Origin: Branchiostoma floridae
Lineage: Eukaryota > Chordata > Leptocardii > Amphioxiformes > Branchiostomatidae
Direction: 5' to 3'
Length of the DNA: 64,000 nucleotides
NCBI RefSeq assembly: GCF_000003815.2
Contig: NC_049982.1
Coordinates: 30,255,245-30,319,244, forward strand
Of the stretch, positions 49,001-56,973 are shown piece after piece. Numbering within the stretch: the stretch's first letter is position 1; every line of letters begins with the position of its first letter. The position numbers and the translations under genes are program-made. Under the pieces are notes generated by a model, which saw only the letters and a list, made by a program, of their open reading frames with translations, made no database searches and was not told the DNA's origin.

Positions 49001-52000
49001 TATTTTGTTCTTACCATATAGTTCTGTCCCACAAAAGTGTTCTCAGTCTGACTCATGACATATAGGTGGCCAACTTTTCGCATTAGGAGACCCTGTAAAA
49101 CACATTATAAATCAAAAACTTTCATCAAAATAATTTACAAATCAGGTCTCAAGAATACAATCATACAAAATAATTGATAATGGAATAAAATTGCTCTTAT
49201 AATACATGTAATTGTAATCAATAATCAATATATATGGTGACCTGCCACTCCAGCTCTGTCCTGCTACTTGCTACATTATGTAACCAAACACCACATGGTG
49301 TCCGCTACACCTCCAGTAACCATGGCGACACCTGCCTAGGTCATTGACCTTATTTGTTTGAAGCAGAAGAAGTAGAAATAAAGCAAAATTAATGTTTCCC
49401 TTCTATCAAGTTCCATGAAGGAACTGTAAATGCAGAAACTTTTGCCGTGGTTTAATGTTCGCGTTTTTCGCAGTGGCCGGTTCACCACGAACTTAAAACC
49501 ACCGCAAACATTTTTCAATGGCAGTGAGAGACTACAGTGCATGGTGCTACCGCGAACTTAAAACCACCATGAAAAGACCTTTTTCCCACTACCGCGAAAT
49601 TAAATCCCTGCAACCTTAAAGTATTTACAGTAAACATAATTATTTAGTGAATTAGAAAGTTTGACTTTTGAAGGCAAGGACTTACAGGATAAGACATCTC
49701 CATCTCTCGTAGACACTCACAGGCCACGCCCCTCAGAACCTGGTCTGGCCCACTGTTGATCTTACTGACCACATCCAGCAGGGTGTTGAGAAACTCTCCT
49801 ACCAACTGGGGCTGCTCCACCTAGTGAGACAGAACAAAACTGCACTTGCATCAAACCCACTCAGTCAAGTACTGCAAATAAAAAGGAAATGTCATGGATT
49901 TTAATGATAACAAAATTTCAAGGAGTGATCTACTTACCAGTTGATCTCTGGCAATCAGTATTGTTGTTATTGCTACAAGAACCTGTATGGATATTGCCAA
50001 GAATACAGTCACGAAACATTACAAAACATTTCAAGACAACATTCACGGGTATTCACAGGTTCATTGTACTGGGGAAATTGCCCAGTTTCTTATTGACAAG
50101 CTTAGCACAAATGAACAGTGGACCACAGCTTAAAGTCCTGTCCTAAGGACTGTAACCCTTTTCGGGAGTGTGCATATTGGGTGAGCAACACAGCCGGAAT
50201 TGACTCACAACTTTTAGTTCCAGAGGCAGGGACGCTAACCACTGGATTATGCATACTACACTAAAATGTACAAGTAAGACTAAAAGGACAACAAAACACA
50301 CAATGCATTAAGTGATTTGTATTTCATGGATGAAATTCGTTGAGCACTTTGATGAAATTGCTAGGGCCCAGTGACGCCAACTTCACACAACTTCTCGAAT
50401 CAGTGAGATATCCTCTTAAGAAACTCACCTGGCCTTTGAAGAAAGCTGCAGTGTCCACATCAGCTTGTTGGAAGATTCCTGTAAGGGATCCAACTGTCTG
50501 CTCTACACTGTAGTGGAAAAAAGGGGGGAACTTTAAGTTAAAGATGATAGATAAAACATAGTAGAAACATCAAAAGTTTGTAGGGCTTTGCAACAGTTAA
50601 TCTGGCAAACAATATTTGCAAGGAAATTTGTGAAAGGAAATTTGTGAATAGTTTCATCAGGTAATGGTATGTAAAGAGCAACACCTATTATAAGCTGCAA
50701 TGGCCTTAAGTGGGTAGAGTGTTTGCCTTGCATTCGGTAGGTCGTGAGTTCGATCCCCGACCGAGTCATTCCAAAGACTTTTAAAAAGTGGTACATGCTG
50801 CTTTCTCTGCTTAGCACTCAGCATTCGGGAAAGAGTATGGAAGTTGAACACACACCACTACCTGTCTGGACTAGCCCCATGCTGTAGTGATTGCGTTGTG
50901 TGGCCCAGGGCTACTGAAACGGAGATGAGCGCCGCCCTATGCGCCATCAGGCGCGGGAAGGAGTTAACTTAACTGAATTATAAGCTGCAGTACAATGTGA
51001 ACAAGTCAGGCTGCGTACGTGTGTTTGAGGAAATCCACACCTTGAGCATGTTAAAGGGGCATTGCACTCCACATGGGAGTGTTATTTTCCGATAGATAGT
51101 AATAAATGCACACTACTTCACGTTATGCGATCAAGTACCCAGTTGCTCCAGGTGCCTCAAAAGCATTCACTCTAATTGAACTAATCTCATGGCTGAATAA
51201 AAAAAATGCAAAACTTTTAGGAAAGGTTACAAAAGTAATTTCAGGATTGCTAAGAAATCTAATCTTGTTATGTGTTCTTTGCTACCTTATGAGCAATTTG
51301 CCTTCTTGGTGTGCTTAGCGATCCTCATTTTTTCCCAAAATATGCACGATAAACAAAGTGTCTATGCATATGGGGAATGCATGGGTAGGGTCTGCATGGG
51401 TTTAGTGAGTGTCATATTGTTTTACAAAACACACATCGCGCAATGTGCCACAAAATTTGGCTGACTTATGTATTCATTGACACATTATCTATTAGAAAAC
51501 ACCACCCCCTTCTGGAGTGGAATGTCCCTTTAAAGAACCCACCACAGTTAATGTTAAGTGTTACTGTTAAGGGTTACACTTAACACCTTCCCGGTGTGAG
51601 TGGATCAATCAAATTTGTCTGGATATGCAGCTTGTACTCAACCTGGTGTGTTACACAATGAGGCAGTTTACTGGGTATGCAATAGAAATGAATACAAACT
51701 AATCAAATTTAAATCAAAGGTCTCACCTTGTGTCGGTGCTCAACAACACTCCACACTGAAAATTGATAAGACTTGATAAGTTTAGAAGAAACACTACAAT
51801 CATTATGTACATGTATGTACTAGATGCATACTTGTAAACACTTGAGCGAGTACTGTATACAATGTTGGTTTATTGTCAACTTTGTTTACACTGTAATTTA
51901 CACTACTAAATTACAGAGTCTATGTTCCGAAAATAGTTTCATCAGGTTGGTAGAATATAGGATGAGTCTATGTTCCTGACATGTGTGTTTGTTTGCATTG

Positions 52001-53486
52001 GCGTGTGCCTGTAGTTACAAAAATGTATCTGGATGGCACCGTGGAATTGAGGATGTGAGTGGGAAAATGACAGCAAAGTTGTAGGAAGTATAGATCAGAG
52101 GTGGTATAACAAGTCATATATCTTATATGAACTCAATGTCAGTTGAGTGGTAGCTATAGGAAATGATTGGGAAGATGACCACAGGTACAGGTCAGAGTTA
52201 AGTTTACTTAGCTGCTGTGTATGGACACTTTAGATACTGTAAATGTATTTAAGTTTGCGGGGATTTTATTTCGAAAAGGGACTTTTTGCAGTCGATTAAA
52301 GTTCGCGGCAACACCATAAACTGCAGTCTAATACCATAATAGAAAAATATTCGCAGTGGTTTTAAGTTTGCGGTGAAGTTGTCACCGCGAAAACCGCGAA
52401 ACATTTATCTACCGCGAACATTTCTGCATTTACAGTACTTTGCTAACTAGGGGACTGGCTATATATATAGCAACCCCTCCCTGTAAAAATATGCCCAGGC
52501 TGCAACTAAAAGAGCAAGGAAACTTGCTGTGTCATAGGTGCCACTCGTAGGCATCAGAAGGATCTGAACGAAAGAACTTTTCTAGTTGCTCTGGTATACA
52601 TACCCTTTCCTGGAGTAGTCCGAGTAATTGTACTTTGATAGTGTGTGATAACTCATCTGAGTATAATGCCTGAAAAACACAAAAAGAGTTGATTCATACT
52701 AAATATATAGATCAAATGGCTGAAAAGTCTTCCAATAATACGGCACAGGAATCTGGGATATATCATATTATTTATTTGGGATATATTATTTCTTGTGCCC
52801 TATATTATATATATTAGATGCACTTTGTAAAGGAATGCATTGTTGAATCAGACTGATCAAAAATAAGCCACCATTATTTTTGCACCTTATTATATAGTTA
52901 TAAGTTGAATCTACCTTTTCAAACTGCACTGTGATATTCAATGCATACAAATACCACTTTTTTGTGTGGTTAGAATGTCTTGAAATGTGCACTACCAACT
53001 GCTGCCATTTTTTTCCATTGCTTATGATTTTCCAGTGGGCTACCAAAAACTAGGGAACTTTGCTTGCCTTATATTCATGTTATTTATCAATGCTGTATCA
53101 AAATGTGATAAATGACCAAATATGTTGAGAATTAGAAACAAATCTCAATCTGAATAGATCTAGACATTTTCAAATTCCGAGTCTTTGCCAAAATTCTCCA
53201 AAATGTACCTTTAAATCTTTAACGTTATATATCTTGCATAAAAAGTTCAGGACGATTTGGCTAGAAATACTAGAACAATAAAAAGGCTCTGAAAGGGTTT
53301 CTGTGCACATATTGTACTTTGAAAAATAACACTGATAAAGATGTCCAAACTCACCTGAAGTATATCCAACACAAACCCTTCCTCGTCCATCCTCTTCCCT
53401 ACCAGGTAAGCCGTCGGGTTGGCGCGGAAAGTGTCCATCTCGCGTAACCACTGCTCGCCAGAAACAGTAATACCACTTCCGGCCAT
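25156..53486 (-). CDS. AP5B1: AP-5 complex subunit beta-1 (27 coding exons)
   Basis: Beta subunit of the fifth adaptor-protein complex, which works with SPG11/SPG15 on late endosomes and lysosomes in retrieval to the Golgi. I joined 27 exons by GT-AG sites and matching phases. They total 2781 nt and encode 926 residues (human protein about 878). Signatures shared with vertebrate AP5B1 run in order: ACECLRE (135-141), LLLRRL in exon 12, RDQARLYYTLL (about 595-605), RDLFLPL (798-804) and a C-terminal TDNWRILPL (905-913). Residues about 1-640 are the helical adaptin trunk and about 660-926 the appendage (ear) domain. The start is the first ATG of an open exon that keeps phase; the stop is TAA at 25156-25158. 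The gene spans 28.3 kb because its introns are full of transposons. No exon is interrupted or frameshifted, so it looks intact. Family identification is from remembered vertebrate sequence, not a search. Confidence 0.95.
25440..25565 (-). mobile_element. headless copy of the 50.1 kb SINE
   Basis: Shares GGTTCATTGTACTGGGGAAA, AATGAACAGTGGAC and TCCTAAGGACTGCAAC with 50058-50160. The tRNA-like part is missing. Confidence 0.5.
26146..26578. mobile_element. hAT-type non-autonomous element
   Basis: An 8-bp duplication, ATCCCCGC, flanks it at 26138-26145 and 26579-26586. Termini are TAGGGGTGGGTACCGGTAC and, inverted, TAGGGCTGGGTATCGGTAC. An 8-bp target site and a (C/T)AGGG end are hAT hallmarks. 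The interior contains a small palindromic AGGTCCAGGTCC/GGACCTGAACC array and no transposase. Confidence 0.8.
27172..27386. mobile_element. Tc1/mariner-type MITE, CTGTAAATGCA family, copy 1
   Basis: TA-flanked, with CTGTAAATGCA at one end and TGCATTTACAG at the other, and a CpG-rich interior (TTCGCGGTTTTCGCGG). Two more copies lie in AP5B1 introns at 49424-49630 and 52237-52435. Confidence 0.75.
27805..28646. mobile_element. inverted-repeat element TAAGGCCACGTTG family, with a nested hAT copy
   Basis: The left end TAAGGCCACGTTGCTTTGAT and ...ATGGATGACATC are mirrored at the right by GATGTCATCCAT...CAACATGGCCTA. The hAT copy at 28030-28471 was inserted later. Single ends of the same family occur at 20164-20200 and 62008-62045. 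Confidence 0.65.
28030..28471. mobile_element. diverged second copy of the 26.1 kb hAT-type element
   Basis: Interior phrases match the first copy (GTACAGAAATTCAGGTCC, GGAATCTGTTTGGTG). Ends are eroded (TTGGGGGAGG...CCTACACCTA). Flanking 8-mers ATTGTTGG and ACTGTTGG differ by one base. It sits inside a larger inverted-repeat element (27805-28646). Confidence 0.65.
28953..29314. mobile_element. foldback MITE with ~60-bp inverted ends
   Basis: The left arm GGCAACCTAAGCAATATCAC...GGAAATATTCTGAATAAGGC is mirrored by the right arm ending GCTTAGGTTGC. A second inverted pair (TTAAAAACAGC / GCTGTTTTTAA) lies inside. Confidence 0.7.
29592..29769. mobile_element. Tc1/mariner-type MITE, CAGTCAAACCTG ends
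   Basis: TA on both sides, CAGTCAAACCTGTATTAG at the left and CAGGTTTGACTG at the right, 178 bp. The interior is an internal direct repeat of GGCCACCTGTC(C/T)ATAGTG. Confidence 0.75.
30056..30418. mobile_element. hAT-type MITE, CAGGGTTGTAGCCAGC ends
   Basis: An 8-bp duplication, CCCAAGAG, occurs at 30048-30055 and 30419-30426. Termini CAGGGTTGTAGCCAGC and GCTGGCTACAACCCTG are perfect inverses. 363 bp, no coding. Both the CAGGG ends and the 8-bp target site fit hAT. Confidence 0.85.
31320..31625 (-). mobile_element. probable LINE 3' end (untranslated tail)
   Basis: In minus sense it ends CAATTTGAATAAATAATG followed by AT-rich tail, closely resembling the 3' end of the LINE at 18712-19367. 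No reverse-transcriptase frame was recognised here. The call rests on tail similarity only. Confidence 0.35.
32272..33893. mobile_element. 1.6 kb inverted-repeat transposon interrupted by a second insertion
   Basis: Outer 91-bp inverted repeats at 32272-32362 and 33803-33893 (TACGCGACAATCCAATCTCG near the tip) are almost identical. On the left they continue directly into a second inverted segment, 32363-32419. Its partner at 33081-33137 is separated from the right end by about 660 bp. The simplest reading is a single ~148-bp TIR whose right copy was split by another insertion. TA may be the target duplication, but the ends are not certain. It lies in AP5B1 intron 19. Confidence 0.75.
33140..33800. 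mobile_element. 661-bp insertion inside a transposon terminal repeat
   Basis: Flanked by AAGG on both sides (33136-33139 and 33801-33804). Removing one copy restores the junction seen in the uninterrupted left TIR at 32358-32370. Its ends are imperfect inverted repeats: GGGCACACACCAGTT on the left, and a reverse-complement right end reading GTGCACACCCCAGTT. The superfamily is not determined. Confidence 0.6.
34447..37576 (-). CDS. AP5B1: AP5B1 coding exons 14-18
   Basis: Exon 14 37423-37576, exon 15 36769-36858, exon 16 36016-36151, exon 17 35020-35155, exon 18 34447-34553. They encode residues about 405-612, the end of the helical trunk. Exon 18 holds RDQARLYYTLLTNL, the strongest single match to vertebrate AP5B1. 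Exons 14 and 17 are unusual because their 3' splice sites and first coding bases are repeated in tandem in the preceding introns (see the repeats at 37546-38086 and 35106-35445). Confidence 0.93.
34735..34825. repeat. dispersed intronic repeat, copy 1
   Basis: CCAGCTCTGTCCTG...CTACACCTCCAGTTACCAT...TATTGACCTTAT recurs at 49240-49352 in another AP5B1 intron. Confidence 0.55.
35106..35445 (-). repeat. 84-bp minisatellite duplicating the exon 17 acceptor of AP5B1
   Basis: Four tandem units start at 35111, 35196, 35280 and 35364 (periods 85, 84, 84). Each contains, in gene sense, a C-rich tract, CCCCAG (CTCCCAG in the outermost) and the first ~50 nt of exon 17 (PTVLYLLTLLQTTPLCE). Only the innermost copy (35104-35155) continues into the rest of the exon. 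The outer three are followed by intron-like TTGTTATATAACTG. The innermost unit is one base longer because of an extra C in the pyrimidine run. Confidence 0.9.
37546..38086 (-). repeat. 52-bp minisatellite duplicating the exon 14 acceptor of AP5B1
   Basis: About eleven diverged units of roughly 50-55 bp. In gene sense each reads CACAG then ACTCCTCCCTCCAGTTGTTG and ATTGACAGCC, i.e. the 3' splice site and first codons of exon 14 (SSLQLLIDS). The copy at 37546-37576 is the one joined to the complete exon. Copies further away decay toward 38086. Confidence 0.88.
38340..38460. repeat. dispersed repeat (GTGTTTGAGGAGAGCCACAC family)
   Basis: Shares GTGTTTGAGGAGAGCCACAC and ACCACACTTAT with 19685-19760. 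Weaker copies occur near 51020-51055 and 29990-30030. Probably the tail of a SINE or LINE family. Confidence 0.5.
38470..38599. repeat. foldback with 40-bp arms and hammerhead-like loop
   Basis: Arms 38470-38509 and 38560-38599 are inverted repeats with about one mismatch. The 50-nt loop contains CTGACGA (38514-38520), a GGAAAG/CTTTCC stem and GAAAC (38540-38544), resembling a hammerhead core. A related half copy, without the loop core, lies at 36252-36325. Confidence 0.7.
38734..41240 (-). CDS. AP5B1: AP5B1 coding exons 7-13
   Basis: Exon 7 41182-41240, exon 8 40871-40925, exon 9 40665-40718, exon 10 40161-40325, exon 11 39786-39860, exon 12 39455-39601, exon 13 38734-38872. They encode residues about 174-404 of the helical trunk. 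The donor of exon 7 was ambiguous (two GT choices). The one at 41180-41181 was chosen because the alternative puts a stop into exon 8. Exon 11 (FKSQFLNHV...LLHTVLQLK) and exon 12 (DEDLLLRRLL) align well with the vertebrate protein. Confidence 0.93.
39261..39445 (+). mobile_element. SINE body, diverged copy
   Basis: GTGTGGCCCAC...GGCTAC and GCACAGCCTATGCACCATC correspond to the better preserved SINE at 50690-50960, without its tRNA-like head. Confidence 0.5.
41336..41637 (+). repeat. left terminal inverted repeat of the 7.6 kb element
   Basis: Pairs with 48602-48933. The outer ~180 bp are unique sequence. The inner ~120 bp are palindromic GGAATTCC/CCTGCAGG units. The right copy is about 30 bp longer through extra units, so the palindromic part is unstable in length. 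Confidence 0.85.
43535..43847 (+). pseudogene. LINE ORF2 C-terminal relic (Cys/His knuckle)
   Basis: The frame contains RICQYCNLNKIEDECHF followed by VYC, matching the C-terminal zinc-knuckle segment found after the reverse transcriptase of many non-LTR retrotransposons. After a frame change near 43740 it continues with EKFIF-like KKFIFLM and a final IYNCFKR, the usual end of such proteins. The upstream polymerase is missing, so this is a 5'-truncated, frameshifted copy nested in the 7.6 kb element. Confidence 0.6.
44925..45060 (+). mobile_element. tRNA-derived SINE
   Basis: An A-box-like GAGTGGTAAATGTGTTGGG is followed by a degenerate B box, GGTTAAAATCC, at the usual spacing, then an unrelated tail. 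Mutated polymerase III boxes show an old SINE copy and not a tRNA gene. Confidence 0.5.
45064..45245 (+). repeat. minisatellite with ACCGTTAAGCGTTACC-type units
   Basis: About five diverged units of roughly 33-38 bp, each with a core resembling TTCACCGTTAAGCGTTACC. The same core recurs as three cleaner 36-bp units at 46312-46402, so one array was duplicated or split inside the 7.6 kb element. Confidence 0.6.
45310..46110 (+). repeat. diverged long tandem units within the 7.6 kb element
   Basis: A phrase close to GAAAATGCAGGAAATGG followed by GTTTCAGAGGGTCCAGATTT recurs near 45310, 45489, 45768 and 45948, giving degenerate units of about 180-280 bp. No coding potential is seen. Confidence 0.5.
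45627..45738 (+). repeat. short interspersed repeat, copy A (TAGCCTG...CAGGCTA)
   Basis: Starts TAGCCTGTGTTTACACAA, contains GGGCCGGCCGCTAGG and ends ATTTTAGTCAGGCTA. A second copy lies at 46596-46706. The short inverted ends suggest a miniature DNA transposon. Confidence 0.5.
46312..46402 (+). repeat. second array of ACCGTTAAGCGTTACC-type units
   Basis: Three tandem units of about 36 bp (GAATTTACCGTTAAGCGTTA core), the same family as 45064-45245. Confidence 0.65.
46596..46706 (+). repeat. short interspersed repeat, copy B
   Basis: Same family as 45627-45738, with TAGCCTGTGTTTACACAA at the left and GATTTTAGTCTGGCTA at the right. Confidence 0.5.
46913..47075 (-). mobile_element. tRNA-related SINE, copy 3
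   Basis: Same family as 20700-20832 and 22346-22496. On the plus strand it shows a shared GGGGCGAGTAGAACAGAAA flank, CAACTCCCAGGATTC (decayed B box) and ATCACAAATCCAGTACGCTA, ending near CCCACTGTTACAC. Confidence 0.55.
48602..48933 (-). repeat. right terminal inverted repeat of the 7.6 kb element
   Basis: Inverted partner of 41336-41637. Short reading frames here rich in FLQEFLQE and PAGIPAG are translations of the palindromic repeat and not proteins. Confidence 0.85.
49015..53486 (-). CDS. AP5B1: AP5B1 coding exons 1-6
   Basis: Exon coordinates on the plus strand: exon 1 53355-53486, exon 2 52604-52669, exon 3 51727-51755, exon 4 50429-50507, exon 5 49686-49820, exon 6 49015-49092. They encode residues 1-173, the first part of the adaptin trunk. 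Exon 3 is only 29 nt and would be missed by an ORF scan. Exon 5 carries ACECLRE, the clearest anchor in this part. Phases are 0, 0, 2, 0, 0, 0 at the exon ends. Each donor reads GT and each acceptor AG in the gene sense. The 5' untranslated region was not resolved. Confidence 0.92.
49240..49352. repeat. dispersed intronic repeat, copy 2
   Basis: Matches 34735-34825 with a ~30-bp extra piece (ACTTGCTACATTATGTAACC region) in the middle. Confidence 0.55.
49424..49630. mobile_element. Tc1/mariner-type MITE, CTGTAAATGCA family, copy 2
   Basis: Starts CTGTAAATGCAGAAAC and ends GTATTTACAG, followed by TA. The left TA has decayed to AA. Many CG sites seen in copy 1 are TG or CA here, consistent with methylation decay. 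Confidence 0.7.
50050..50275 (-). mobile_element. tRNA-derived SINE, second family
   Basis: In minus sense CCAGTGGTTAGCGTCCCTGC (A box) and GTGAGTCAATTCC (decayed B box) precede a body that matches 25440-25565 (GGTTCATTGTACTGGGGAAA on the plus strand). Confidence 0.55.
50690..50960 (+). mobile_element. tRNA-derived SINE with intact A and B boxes
   Basis: GTGGGTAGAGTGTTTGCC (A box region) and GTGAGTTCGATCCCCGA (B box) form a tRNA-like head. The body then contains TGTGGCCCAGGGCTACTG and CCTATGCGCCATCAGGCGC. No acceptor-stem pairing is seen, so it is not a tRNA gene. Transcription would be antisense to AP5B1. Confidence 0.65.
52237..52435. mobile_element. Tc1/mariner-type MITE, CTGTAAATGCA family, copy 3 (inverted)
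   Basis: TA-flanked, CTGTAAATGTATTT at the left and TTCTGCATTTACAG at the right, in the opposite orientation to copy 1. Confidence 0.7.
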
Positions 53487-53649
53487 CTCTTACAATGGTG
53501 TATAGGAGATTGATAGGGACCTGATCAGCAGATATAAAAACAGATCTATGGGTGATATGACACTAATATCATAACTTATTCCAACTAAACATAGAACCAA
53601 GCACCAGGGAGCATAGTTTACAAATGAAGACAGGTACATGTAGGTACTC

Positions 53650-54650
53650 CTTCTCTATTCTATACCACTCTACTCTGCTCTACTCTAGATCTACTCTACT
53701 ACATTCTACTCTACTCTTCTCCAATAATTCTAAGTTCTATATTCTTTTCCAACTCTATTTTACTACTGTAACAGAGCAGCCAGATTTGTTTCAAATGTCC
53801 CGAACTGTCCAAATTCTCAGACAAGCGTTTCTAAACAGTTTCAGACCTGGGTTGGGATACTCTCAAAAACAGAAGAACAGCAAACAGACTTACCATCCTC
53901 CAGAAATCTAGATATGACCTCCTAGCCCTACCGGTCGATCATTACTTGCAGCTGAACCCTAGGCAATCCCGACACAATCATCCAAATTCATATAAACCCA
54001 TTAAGACAAATAAAGACTGCCTCAAATATTCATTTTTCCCAAGAACTGCCACCGATTGGAATACTTTACCAATTACTCTACCACACTCCAAGCTAACCCC
54101 ACTAACTTTAAGGAAGAGGCATTACAACATCTAAGGAACAGCCAATAACAAAACAGCACTACGCCCTGTGTGGTTTGCCCCAACAAACTAGGGGTGTTGC
54201 ATGTAGAACAAGAACAAGAACTCTACACTACTCCACTCTACTCTTCTGTAACTCTTAACGTTACTCCAAAACTCTTTTCTCCTCTAGTCTTCTACTAGTA
54301 CTCAACTCTTCTAAACAACAACATCAACTCTATTCTATTCTGCTCCAATCTAACTCAATTCTACTCTACCCTCCACTCTACTCTATTCTACTCTCTACTT
54401 TTATCCAATTCTACTCTCTCAATGCATTCTAACTCTACTCTACTCTATTCTGCTCTACTCTACTCAAGCAACTCTATTAAAACTCTACTCTCTCATTCCA
54501 ACTGTAGTAGATACTTAGTACTTCAATCATCTACTCTTCTCTACTTCAATCATCTACTACTTTTTTTCCTATTTGACTTAACTCTCTTATTCTTTAGTTT
54601 ACTCTACTCTACCCTCCACCATACTCTACTCAAACTCTACATGCGTTACT
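53650..54650 (+). repeat. (CTACT)n pentanucleotide tract split by a LINE fragment
   Basis: Degenerate CTACT/CTCTA repeats fill 53650-53765 and about 54222-54640. The LINE fragment 53767-54221 sits between them. This suggests insertion into a pre-existing array, or growth of the array from the LINE tail. Confidence 0.7.
53767..54221 (+). pseudogene. CR1/L2-type LINE ORF2 C-terminal relic
   Basis: The first frame reads CNRAARFVSN, then shifts through SQKQKNSKQT to a third frame with HYLQLNPRQSRHN and YSFFPRTATDWNTLP, ending LRKRHYNI before TAA at 54132-54134. These are the usual landmarks of the C terminus of CR1/L2-like reverse-transcriptase proteins. At least two frame changes make it non-functional. 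A short tail with (AAGAAC)n follows. Confidence 0.7.
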
Positions 54651-54980
54651 CTGGTAGTCTGGTTACTCACCAAAAAGTTGTCCGGTCGAGCGTTCAGAAA
54701 AATGGGGGAGGGGGGCGTGACCAACTTCACATAAATTTACAGCCTCTCATAGCTTACGGTTAACGAGAATATACCTAAACATGTGCCACATTTGAAGAAG
54801 AGTTCCTGGTCAGAAGGTTGATATAATAATTAAGGCCCAGCAAAGAAAACATGCCTCAAGCCAAAGCAAATAATCGTAGCGACAGCTAAAATACGCCAGT
54901 GTGTAGCCATGTTTGAAGGCCAAAGGTCATTGGGTTAGTTCATTTGTGTCGGAGAGGAAGTCTGGATATCATATAAGCCA

Positions 54981-55716
54981 AAATATAGCACATAAACGGA
55001 GATATTTCCATCAAAGCTTTCACGAAATAACGCAAAGTATCGCTATTTACTTAAGCAATATGAATTTTACACGAATCTGGCTTCAAGTTTAAGTTCCGAA
55101 CTCTTAAGTTAATCTCCAAGCAGATGCTGGGATAACAATTGTCAGAAAAAACAACAACGACAGTTTAGAAAGGTTTATGATTTCCTACTTGAACATTTGT
55201 TTGGATACTGGATATAATGAGCTGCATGGTACCATTACATACAAGGGATCAAAAGACACAAATTAACGAGGACTAGTTATTGTTTGTGCACTGAAAGGCC
55301 CTTATTCAACGATTTGCATAAAAAAATAAGTTGATCATTTCCTTTCCTCAAACAACAGAAGATGATCACAAAAATCAGTTAAGAAAGAAGGCTATTAAAA
55401 AAAACAAGCATTTCCTGAACAATTGGACAAATGAGGTCCTTATTTTGCATTTATAACGTTATCCAACGATAGTCACCTTCATGTTGATATACGAATGGCA
55501 GATGTATGAAATTCCCACATTTACATCATATACCACCATAGAAACTGTGGTGTTTTCTTATTGTTTATGCAAATGAGACGGTCTTCACCTGCATATTTCT
55601 ATGTACGATACAGTATTGATCTCTTTCTCAACATCTGCTTGGAGTCAATTGTCAATACAGGTGCAGCAAGGCACGTTCAAATGCACACTAGCACCCCGGA
55701 GACATGGTCTGTTGTG
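54981..55716. other. nothing recognised between the LINE tract and the Mutator-like element
   Basis: AT-rich, with one stray CTCCAAGCAGATG end at 55113. The AP5B1 promoter should lie between 53487 and here, but no TATA or CpG island identifies it. Confidence 0.4.
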
Positions 55717-55725
55717 GGTAGCAAG

Positions 55726-56130
55726 GCAAAACTACGAAAACCTCGCCCTCCTTTTTCAGCACTCGAACCCAGTGCTGAGGATGGCGTCAGCACTGGATTT
55801 CCAGTGCTGAATGTTCGTCAGCACTGGAAAACCAGTGCTGACGCGCTCTCAGCATTCGAAACGCCGGCTTCAGCACTGGAGACCGAGTGCTGATGAACAT
55901 TGAGGATTTCCAGTGCTGACGAACATTCAGCACTGGAAAACGAGTGCTGAAAGAAATTCAGCACTGGAAAACCAGTGCTGAGGGAGTTTCAGCACTCGAA
56001 CAAGGCCGATCAGCACTGGAAAACGAGTGCTGAAAGAATTTCAGCACTGGAAAACCAGTGCTGAGGCCGTTCAGACAATTGAATCAGCACTGGAACACCA
56101 GTGCGGAAGGCGAGGTTTTCGTAGACTTGC
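55726..56130. mobile_element. 405-bp Mutator-like foldback element built of small hairpins
   Basis: A 9-bp duplication, GGTAGCAAG, flanks it (55717-55725 and 56131-56139). Ends GCAAAACTACGAAAACC and, inverted, GCAAGTCTACGAAAACC give ~22-bp TIRs. The interior is ten or more palindromic units of the type CAGCACTGGAAAACCAGTG CTGA with variable spacers. A 9-bp target site favours the Mutator superfamily. No transposase is present. Confidence 0.75.
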
Positions 56131-56452
56131 GGTAGCAAGATCGCCATAGCTAAGCCTGTTTGACTTCCTGCATTTCTGTCAACATTTCTTGGTATTTGCC
56201 AGCTTGTAACGTCGGGAGGTCAAAGTAAGGACCGTACGTACTTTGACCTTTACCTTGTGAAATGCTTGCCATTATGCTAAAGGAACGGCAAGTACAGTAC
56301 CAAGAAATGTTAACAAAGGAACTCAGTTTTCATAGCTATAAATTTATTTCAATGCAAAGTGCTAACGTCACAGTGCACGTAACGAATTCAAACCTATATT
56401 TCCCTTTGTCAAGGTTATTTTCGGGTGCGTATACTCGTGTGCCTGTCCGTCT

Positions 56453-56605
56453 AATCTCCAAGCAGATGTAGAGTGACACGTGCAGACAGCCAAAGAGTGT
56501 TCATTGACCTTCAGAAGCCCGTGCACACTCCTAGGCCGGCTATACTCTTTCCCAGCCTTTGGTACTATGTTATGCTACCGTAGGACCTGCTTGCAATTGA
56601 AGATT
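56453..56605. mobile_element. MITE, CTCCAAGCAGAT family, diverged copy
   Basis: AATCTCCAAGCAGATG at the left and GCTACCGTAGGACCTGCTTG at the right match the termini of the element at 57608-57781. Single ends of the family occur at 55111 and 56787 and inverted near 44800. Confidence 0.5.
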
Positions 56606-56973
56606 ACGTCTGCATGCCTGTCTGTTTGTACCTGAACACCACAACTTGAGAAGTCATGGCTTGATCTTTTTTTAAGTTTGGGATGTTGGTAGGCAAACGG
56701 AAGAAATGATTAGATGATTGGGCTCCTAGTAGCCTTTATTCGATTGGACTGTGAAGGACATACAGACAGGGCTGCCCTGATCTCCAAGCAGATGTTTGAG
56801 GTGACAAAATCGTATTTCTTTTACTAGACAATTTTCTGTACTCCTAACACCAGTACTTTGAGATGAGTCTAGCCCTGTTCACAAAGACATGGAATTTGAA
56901 CATAGAAATTGTTGATTCATATTGGAATAATTGTGAATCGTCGCTTAATGAACATTGAGAATGAAAGATAGTA

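Noticed and set aside
55726-56130. CRISPR array
   Set aside because: The repeats are palindromic and spaced by a few bases only, flanked by transposon termini and a 9-bp duplication in eukaryotic DNA.
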